From the NCBI GenBank assembly GCA_026928255.1, contig JAIXKJ010000001.1, positions 62,001 through 126,000 of the forward strand: 64,000 nt of DNA. Reading direction: 5' to 3'. This DNA comes from Anaerolineales bacterium. GTDB taxonomy: Bacteria > Chloroflexota > Anaerolineae > Anaerolineales > Villigracilaceae. Both the position numbers and the translations under genes were made by a program. The notes beneath the pieces were generated by a model. The model had not been told where the DNA came from. It saw only the letters and a program-made list of their open reading frames with translations, and ran no database searches. Positions 59,361 to 64,000 of this stretch are shown one piece after another (the stretch's first letter is position 1; each line of letters opens with the position of its first letter).

Positions 59361-60605
59361 TTAGGGCAGCAGGCTGATGGCGTTGCGGGCTTGGTCTTCA
59401 AAAAATTTTGGGTTGACGGCTTCGGCTTTTTGCCAGGCTTTGAGCGCGCCCGCGTTGTCGCCTTGACGGTATAAACCGTAGCCGTACCAGAGCCAGGCTT
59501 CTTCGGACATGTCGGTTACGCCGAGCGCATATTTGGCGACGGCGAGCAGGTCGTCGTTGCGTTGGGCGTGGAAGTAAGCGAGGAAGGGGCCGAATTGGTA
59601 GCGGAACATGCGTAACGGCAGACCGAGTTCGCGGGCTTTGTCGTAGGCGCGCGCGGCTTCTTCGTAGCGGTCGAAGTAAACGAGGTTGCTGCCGTAGTTG
59701 AACCAGTCGAAACCGTCGGCGTTGGGGGCGTTGGCGGCGGCTTCGGTCAACGCGAGGACTCGTTGGCGGTTGGCGTCGGCGTTCCAGTCTTCGCCGAGCA
59801 GCGTTTTTACTTCGTCTTCGTATTGCGGAAAATAGACAAGCAGGTAAAGGTCGTTGAAGGCTTTCCAATCTTTTTGCAGCTGCGCGTATGATATTTTTAA
59901 GTCGGGCCCGTGATAGGAATCTTGAATCGTAAATTCTTGTTTGTCGTCGTCGTAGGCGGTGAGCAGAAGATAATGCGCCGCCCACAGGTCGTCGTTGGGA
60001 CCGAGCGCGTCGTTGGGGTCGAGCGAGGTTACCGTTTCGACGATGACTGGATAATTCGCCGCCAGCAGACGTTTCAGCAATTCAACGCTTCCGCCGACGC
60101 GGTATTCAAGGTTGAGCCAGCCCGCTTGGGTGCGGACGTAATAGCGCAACTCTTCGGGGTTGACGTTGCGGTCGCCAGTAACGGGTTTGACTAAATCGGA
60201 AATGTCGGATTGTTTGCCTTCCCAACCGTAGAGGTGAAGCGCCATCGAAAGCGTGGCGGGCCCGCAGTTGTTGGGAGTCTGTTTTTCGTAAGGCGGAGAT
60301 TTGATGCCCGCTTGCGGCGGCAAGGGCAGAAAAGTCGGCGCGGGCGGAACGGGCGTTTGAGTCGGCGCGGCGGAGAGGGGAGTCGGCGCGGTTGTGGCTG
60401 CGGTCGTCGCCGTAGCGGGCGGAGGCGTGAAGGGCAACGCCGTCGGCACGGGACCGACGGGGTTAATTAAATTTTTCGTGTACACTTGCATAACGTCCAG
60501 CCGCCAGTCCACGCGGGATTTGACGGCGGGAATGTGGTAAATGGCGAATGCGGCGAGGAGCGCGCCCGCCAATCCGATAAGGATATTTCTAACTTTTTGC
60601 GACAT
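59361..60605 (-). CDS. Membrane-anchored C39-like peptidase with TPR-like C terminus
   Basis: A 414-residue protein. An N-terminal helix (8-24) anchors it, followed by a Pro/Thr/Ala-rich spacer to about 100, then a papain-like C39_2 domain: nucleophile Cys114 in NNCGPATLSMALHLY, His211 in AAHYLLLTAYDD and Asp229 in IQDSYHG. Residues about 290-414 form helical repeats of TPR type (NYGSNLVYFDRYEEAARAYD, WLWYGYGLYRQGDNAGALKA). It probably cleaves a peptide or protein outside the membrane. The start is leaderless, with TACACT ending 6 nt before the ATG. Two FGE-fold lipoprotein genes follow. Bacteriocin processing is unlikely because no ABC transporter is fused or adjacent. Confidence 0.85.
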   Translation of the reverse strand: MSQKVRNILIGLAGALLAAFAIYHIPAVKSRVDWRLDVMQVYTKNLINPVGPVPTALPFTPPPATATTAATTAPTPLSAAPTQTPVPPAPTFLPLPPQAGIKSPPYEKQTPNNCGPATLSMALHLYGWEGKQSDISDLVKPVTGDRNVNPEELRYYVRTQAGWLNLEYRVGGSVELLKRLLAANYPVIVETVTSLDPNDALGPNDDLWAAHYLLLTAYDDDKQEFTIQDSYHGPDLKISYAQLQKDWKAFNDLYLLVYFPQYEDEVKTLLGEDWNADANRQRVLALTEAAANAPNADGFDWFNYGSNLVYFDRYEEAARAYDKARELGLPLRMFRYQFGPFLAYFHAQRNDDLLAVAKYALGVTDMSEEAWLWYGYGLYRQGDNAGALKAWQKAEAVNPKFFEDQARNAISLLP

Positions 60606-60779
60606 GGCGCGAGTGTACCACGCCAGAATAAGAGAAGATTAAAGTAAGGTTTTGCGCGGACGTTGAATCTGTACTTTGCGCCGCGCTTGTTTGGCGGCGG
60701 GCGAGATTAATGCGAATGGCATTGTTGCAGACAGCAATATAAAAATAAGAAAGCGATTTTTTAGATGAAGGATTTTTCG

Positions 60780-61274
60780 ATGACTGTTCTTGAAGCCGAC
60801 GATTTGCGTTCCGCGATGCGGGCTTGGTCGGCGGGCGTAACTGTCGTAACCGTTTCGCACGAAGGCGAAAAGCACGGCATGACTGTTAATTCGTTTACGT
60901 CCATTTCGCTCGACCCGCCGTTGATTGTCGTCTCGCTGCAACAACACACGCGCACGCATGAACTGGTTTTGAAAGAAGGGACTTTTGGCGTAACGATTCT
61001 TTCCGCAAAGCAAGTTGACGTTTCGGATTTGTTCGCGGGACGCAAACCGCAAATTGAAGACCGCGTCGCCGCCGTGCGGACGGAGACTCTCGTCAGCGGC
61101 GCGCCGTTAATCGTCGGCGGGCTGTCATGGTTCGATTGCAGAATCCGCCAAACGTACGACAGCGGCGCGACGACCTTAATCATCGCCGAAGTCCTCGCGG
61201 CGCGCGCCGTCGGCGCAGGCGAGCCGTTGATTTATCACAACCGCGAGTATGGGCGCTTGTCAAAAATAAAGTAA
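60780..61274 (+). CDS. Flavin reductase-like FMN-binding protein
   Basis: A 164-residue split-barrel flavoprotein of the flavin reductase-like family. SAMRAWSAGVTVVTVSHEGEK, GMTVNSFTSISLDPPLIVVSL and FGVTILSA are the FMN-binding signatures, followed by GLSWFDCRIRQTYDSGATTLI. Such proteins reduce FMN with NAD(P)H for a partner monooxygenase or act as ferric or flavin reductases; no partner is adjacent. The frame opens at 60765, but the ATG at 60780 has AAGGA 7 nt upstream and is preferred. It is divergent from the C39-like gene, separated by 174 bp in which no other gene is seen. Confidence 0.88.
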   Translation: MTVLEADDLRSAMRAWSAGVTVVTVSHEGEKHGMTVNSFTSISLDPPLIVVSLQQHTRTHELVLKEGTFGVTILSAKQVDVSDLFAGRKPQIEDRVAAVRTETLVSGAPLIVGGLSWFDCRIRQTYDSGATTLIIAEVLAARAVGAGEPLIYHNREYGRLSKIK

Positions 61275-61372
61275 CAGTTTTTTCGCTAGCGTTCGACGGA
61301 ATGAAAGATACAAAACCGTAAGTTCGTTTGGATTGAGTCGAATAAATTTGCGAATTGAATTAAAATGTGCGT

Positions 61373-63223
61373 ATGAGCGAAGAGACGAACGACCCATTTG
61401 GCGCTTCTAACGGCGAGCAAAATAACGAACTCATTTTTCAAGACGCCGTTAAGGCTTTGCGCGGCGGCGATAAAACGCGCGCCAAAGAATTGCTGACCTT
61501 CTTGCTTAAGTCCGAGTCGAACAACGCGACCTATTGGGTTTGGCTTAGCGCGGCGGTGGACGCCGACAAAGAACGCATCTACTGTTTGCAATCGGCGCTG
61601 AAACTCGACCCCGAAAACTCGACCGCCAAACGCGGGTTGATTCTGCTCGGCGCGCTTTCTCCCGACGAAACCATTCAACCGTTTGTGATGAATCGCCCGC
61701 GCGCGTGGGAAGAGAAATTGCTCCTCGCGCATGAAAAGCCGCGCGAGCGCGGAGCGCGCGCCGCCTTGCGAAGTCCGCTGATGAGGTTGGGCGGATTGGC
61801 GGTTATCGGCGTCGGCTTGTTCGCGTTGATTTATTTTGTCGTTTTGCTTCCGCGCCGCGCAACGTCGGCGAATGGAACGCGGACGAACACGCCCGGACCT
61901 TCGCCCACTTTCTCCGCCACGCCGACTCTCTTCGGCGCGACGGCGATTCCGTCGCAAGTGTTCAGCGGGCCGACTCCGCTATCCGCGTTTTTAGAGGCGA
62001 CCTACACGCCGACTCCGCTTTACGTTAACACGCCGCGCTCCGCCGCCGCCGTAGATCAATACCGCGTGGCGAAAGCCGCCTACAACGCGCAACAGTGGGA
62101 CGAGTTCATCCAAAATATGAAATTGATCGAGCCGCTCGAACCCCAATCGGCGGACATCCCTTATTACATCGCCGAAGCCTATCGCTTCAAAGGCGAGGCT
62201 TTCGACGCGAAAAAATATTACAACAAAGCGTTGGGCATTGATTCAAAATTTGCGCCCGCTTATTTAGGGTTGGCGCGGGCGGGGTTGATGGAAGACCCGA
62301 AGCGCTTCGACCCGAAGAAATTGTTTAATCAAGCCGTCGAACTCGACCCTAACTTTGGCGAGACGTACATCGAGCGGGCGTTATGGCTCATCGAACGCGG
62401 CAAATACAAAGACGCCATGCCCGACCTCGAACTTGCCGAAAAAATTATGCCCGGCTCGCCCGAAGTTTCGCTGGCGTACGCGCAAGCCTATCTCGGCGCG
62501 GGCGACGCGGACAAAGCGCTTTCTTACGCGCAGAAGGCGCGAGAAGAAGACGTGCTTCACCTGCCGACGTATAAATTATTGGGCAACTTATATGTAGATC
62601 GCAAAGAATACGACAGCGCGGTGGAAGCGCTGCTCGTTTACACGACCTACGCTTCGGGCGACGCCAGCGGATTTGGAAAATTAGGCGAGGCGTATTATCG
62701 CTTGGGCGAATATAAAAACGCGGTCAACGCGATTAACGCGGGAGAAAAAATCAACCGCAACGGCATGAAGAAATATTTAATTTATCGCGGCTTGGCGAAC
62801 GTCAAACTCGGAAACTTCCGCGACGCGGAAGGCGATTTGAACGCCGCCGTCGAAGACGACTCAACGTCGTTTGAAGCGCGGCTGGGTTACGCCGAAGCGC
62901 TGTACGGCATCGAGAAATACGGCAGCGCCTTTTTGCAAGCCGAAGCCATGCGCGGGCTGGAAAGCAACAACGAAGAAAAAGCGCTCGAACTTTACTGGCG
63001 CGCGCGCATTCAAGAAAAGCGCAACGACATCCGCGACGCGATAAAATCGTGGAACGACCTTTTGAAGATGGATAAAAGCGCGATGACAAAAGAAATGCGC
63101 GACGAAGCGCAAGCGCGCCTCGCCGCGCTCGTCCCGCCGACGAATACGCCAAAAGGCTCGAAGCCGACTTCCACGCCGATGCCCAAAGCCAGCGCGACGC
63201 CGAAAGTTACGTCCACGCCGTAG
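61373..63223 (+). CDS. TPR-repeat membrane protein
   Basis: A 616-residue protein with one membrane helix at about 139-159 (LGGLAVIGVGLFALIYFVVL). The N-terminal 130 residues are a helical repeat region facing the cytoplasm. Outside, a Thr/Pro linker leads to about eight TPR units (for example YYIAEAYRFKGEAFDAKKYY, LAYAQAYLGAGDADKALSYA). The C-terminal 30 residues are Pro/Thr/Ser/Lys-rich (PKGSKPTSTPMPKASATPK). TPR arrays mediate protein contacts; the partner is unknown. The start is leaderless: TAAAAT ends 6 nt before the ATG at 61373, so the GTG at 61367 is not used. It ends 4 bp from the convergent DUF971 gene. Confidence 0.85.
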   Translation: MSEETNDPFGASNGEQNNELIFQDAVKALRGGDKTRAKELLTFLLKSESNNATYWVWLSAAVDADKERIYCLQSALKLDPENSTAKRGLILLGALSPDETIQPFVMNRPRAWEEKLLLAHEKPRERGARAALRSPLMRLGGLAVIGVGLFALIYFVVLLPRRATSANGTRTNTPGPSPTFSATPTLFGATAIPSQVFSGPTPLSAFLEATYTPTPLYVNTPRSAAAVDQYRVAKAAYNAQQWDEFIQNMKLIEPLEPQSADIPYYIAEAYRFKGEAFDAKKYYNKALGIDSKFAPAYLGLARAGLMEDPKRFDPKKLFNQAVELDPNFGETYIERALWLIERGKYKDAMPDLELAEKIMPGSPEVSLAYAQAYLGAGDADKALSYAQKAREEDVLHLPTYKLLGNLYVDRKEYDSAVEALLVYTTYASGDASGFGKLGEAYYRLGEYKNAVNAINAGEKINRNGMKKYLIYRGLANVKLGNFRDAEGDLNAAVEDDSTSFEARLGYAEALYGIEKYGSAFLQAEAMRGLESNNEEKALELYWRARIQEKRNDIRDAIKSWNDLLKMDKSAMTKEMRDEAQARLAALVPPTNTPKGSKPTSTPMPKASATPKVTSTP

Positions 63224-63227
63224 GGCG

Positions 63228-63569
63228 TTATTTCCCTTTGCGGCATTCCTCGCAGGGACATAACTTCCGCAGGTAATGCCAATTGTAGATTCCGTAATCG
63301 TGCCCGTCTTCCCAGACGATGGTCAGCGCGTAAGAGCCGACGGCGACCACGTTGGAAATGCGCGTGGATTCGTTATCGTCCATCTGGCGGACGAATACGT
63401 CTTCGTCGGGGTCGTCCTTCATGCGTTCGTGTCCGCCGCGACAAGAGGCGCAGGGACAGGCGGCGCGAAGCAGCCCGAACGGATAAACGCTGATATGCCC
63501 GCTGTCCCATTGAATGGTGAACAAGCGGGCGCTTTTTTCAACTTTGACAGATGTAGGTTTTTCGGTCAT
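63228..63569 (-). CDS. DUF971 protein (gamma-butyrobetaine hydroxylase N-terminal-like)
   Basis: A 113-residue protein of the DUF971 family. Typical segments are FTIQWDSGHISVYPFGLLRAACPCASCRG in two parts and VWEDGHDYGIYNWHYLRKLC. Cysteines in CPCASC and CPCEEC could bind zinc or iron. The family resembles the N-terminal domain of gamma-butyrobetaine hydroxylase and is often linked to iron-sulfur proteins, but its role is not established. AAGGAA precedes the ATG. The partial SH3-like gene lies 37 bp upstream on the same strand. Confidence 0.88.
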   Translation of the reverse strand: MTEKPTSVKVEKSARLFTIQWDSGHISVYPFGLLRAACPCASCRGGHERMKDDPDEDVFVRQMDDNESTRISNVVAVGSYALTIVWEDGHDYGIYNWHYLRKLCPCEECRKGK

Positions 63570-63606
63570 TGAATTTTCCTTCTACGAATAAAAAATATTT
63601 TGCGTT

Positions 63607-64000
63607 TTACGGCGAGGGGACGACGGCTAAAAATTCGGACGCCGCCCAGCCCGCGCGGGTTTCGTCGTAGGACGCGACCAAGCGCCACCAAGTATAACCG
63701 TCCGCTTCTTGCGGTCCGTCCGCGACGCGAAAGACTTCGGACTCTTCGCCGCGAAATTGCGTTTCGGAATTAAGCCCTGGCGCCGAGCGGATGCGAAGCC
63801 CGTCGCCGCCGGTGCCGCTGATTTGCACGAAGCCGTTGATCATAATCGTTACGCCGTCCGATGTGGGCGTCGCCAGCGGGTCGGGAGTCGCGGTGGCTGT
63901 GGCGGCGGGGGTGTGCGTCGGGGCGGGGATCATTGTCAGGTCGGCGGGGGCGAATCCAACGTCGAGAGAGCGGCGCGGCGCCGTCCAGCCGATGCGAATC
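63607..64000 (-). CDS. SH3-like domain protein (C-terminal part, cut by window edge)
   Basis: The frame remains open to the right edge, so the start is outside the window. The visible 130 residues begin IRIGWTAPRRSLDVGFAPAD, pass through a Pro/Thr/Ala linker (PAPTHTPAATATATPDPLA) and end in an SH3-like domain (LRIRSAPGLNSETQF then ADGYTWWRLVASYDETRAGW). This bacterial SH3 type (SH3_3-like) binds peptidoglycan or proteins outside the cell, which suits an exported or anchored protein. The internal ATG at 63933 is probably not the true start. Confidence 0.75.
   Translation of the reverse strand, partial: IRIGWTAPRRSLDVGFAPADLTMIPAPTHTPAATATATPDPLATPTSDGVTIMINGFVQISGTGGDGLRIRSAPGLNSETQFRGEESEVFRVADGPQEADGYTWWRLVASYDETRAGWAASEFLAVVPSP

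Noticed and set aside
1..64000. CRISPR arrays, insertion sequences, prophage
   Set aside because: No spaced direct-repeat array, transposase, integrase or phage structural gene was seen in any frame read.

Overview
The window reads as chromosomal DNA of a single bacterium. The best guess is a monoderm member of the Chloroflexota close to the class Anaerolineae. That placement is inference from gene style and was not tested: a very large DUF11/SdrD surface protein carrying its own sortase domain, many lipoproteins and membrane proteins with Thr/Pro/Ala-rich linkers, a fused CbiM-CbiN, large GAF-rich histidine kinases, GT39-type mannosyltransferase-like membrane proteins, and a NACHT-FGE protein. 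No phage, plasmid, transposase or CRISPR array is visible. At least eleven genes appear leaderless, with a -10 hexamer ending 6-8 nt before the ATG and no Shine-Dalgarno. This moves several start codons inward from the longest open frame.

Layout. 1-2.7 kb: the 5' part of an oligoendopeptidase F gene and a GAF-PAS histidine kinase, separated by short tandem repeats. 2.9-13.7 kb: one 3617-residue secreted protein made of DUF11-like domains, twelve SdrD-B-like domains, an LPLTG pentapeptide and a C-terminal sortase catalytic domain. 13.8-21.4 kb: central carbon metabolism (class III aminotransferase, ROK sugar kinase, YvcK-like factor, gap, pgk, tpiA). 21.4-28 kb: housekeeping and signalling genes (HEXXH membrane protein, methyltransferase, nucleoside-kinase-like protein, metallophosphoesterase, MTA/SAH nucleosidase, tRNA-Thr(CGT), a GT4 glycosyltransferase, a hemerythrin, a NYN-LOTUS protein). 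28-33.5 kb: a redox cluster on the minus strand with a two-cluster ferredoxin, an FAD/NAD(P) oxidoreductase, a four-helix cytochrome b, a 14-heme cytochrome c, a cysteine-free Crp/Fnr regulator and a CcoN/NnrS-like membrane heme protein. A decayed Fur gene lies divergent to it.

33.9-44.6 kb: glycerate 2-kinase and cupin, then an envelope polysaccharide/glycoprotein block (two GT2 enzymes, a WecA/MraY-type phosphoglycosyltransferase, three GT-C membrane glycosyltransferases of which two are tandem paralogues). 44.7-49.9 kb: a 1329-residue sensor kinase with an extracytoplasmic PDZ-like domain, coupled to a FIST-domain protein. 50-53.1 kb: a compact two-gene cassette with its own promoter and terminator. 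It encodes a NACHT NTPase with an FGE-like C-terminal domain and a small partner, both carrying the same short glycine/beta-branched motif near their N termini. This is the best candidate here for a defence or programmed-death system. 53.2-55.7 kb: a cobalt/nickel ECF transporter (cbiMN-cbiQ-cbiO). 55.8-57.3 kb: metK under a SAM-I riboswitch. 57.4-60.6 kb: two FGE-fold lipoproteins and a C39-like peptidase. 60.8-64 kb: a flavin reductase, a TPR membrane protein, a DUF971 protein and a partial SH3-like protein running off the right edge.

How the parts may work together (inference): the redox cluster could carry electrons from NAD(P)H or ferredoxin across the membrane to surface hemes, which in a monoderm cell would be directly exposed. 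The glycosyltransferase block could decorate surface proteins such as the giant adhesin.
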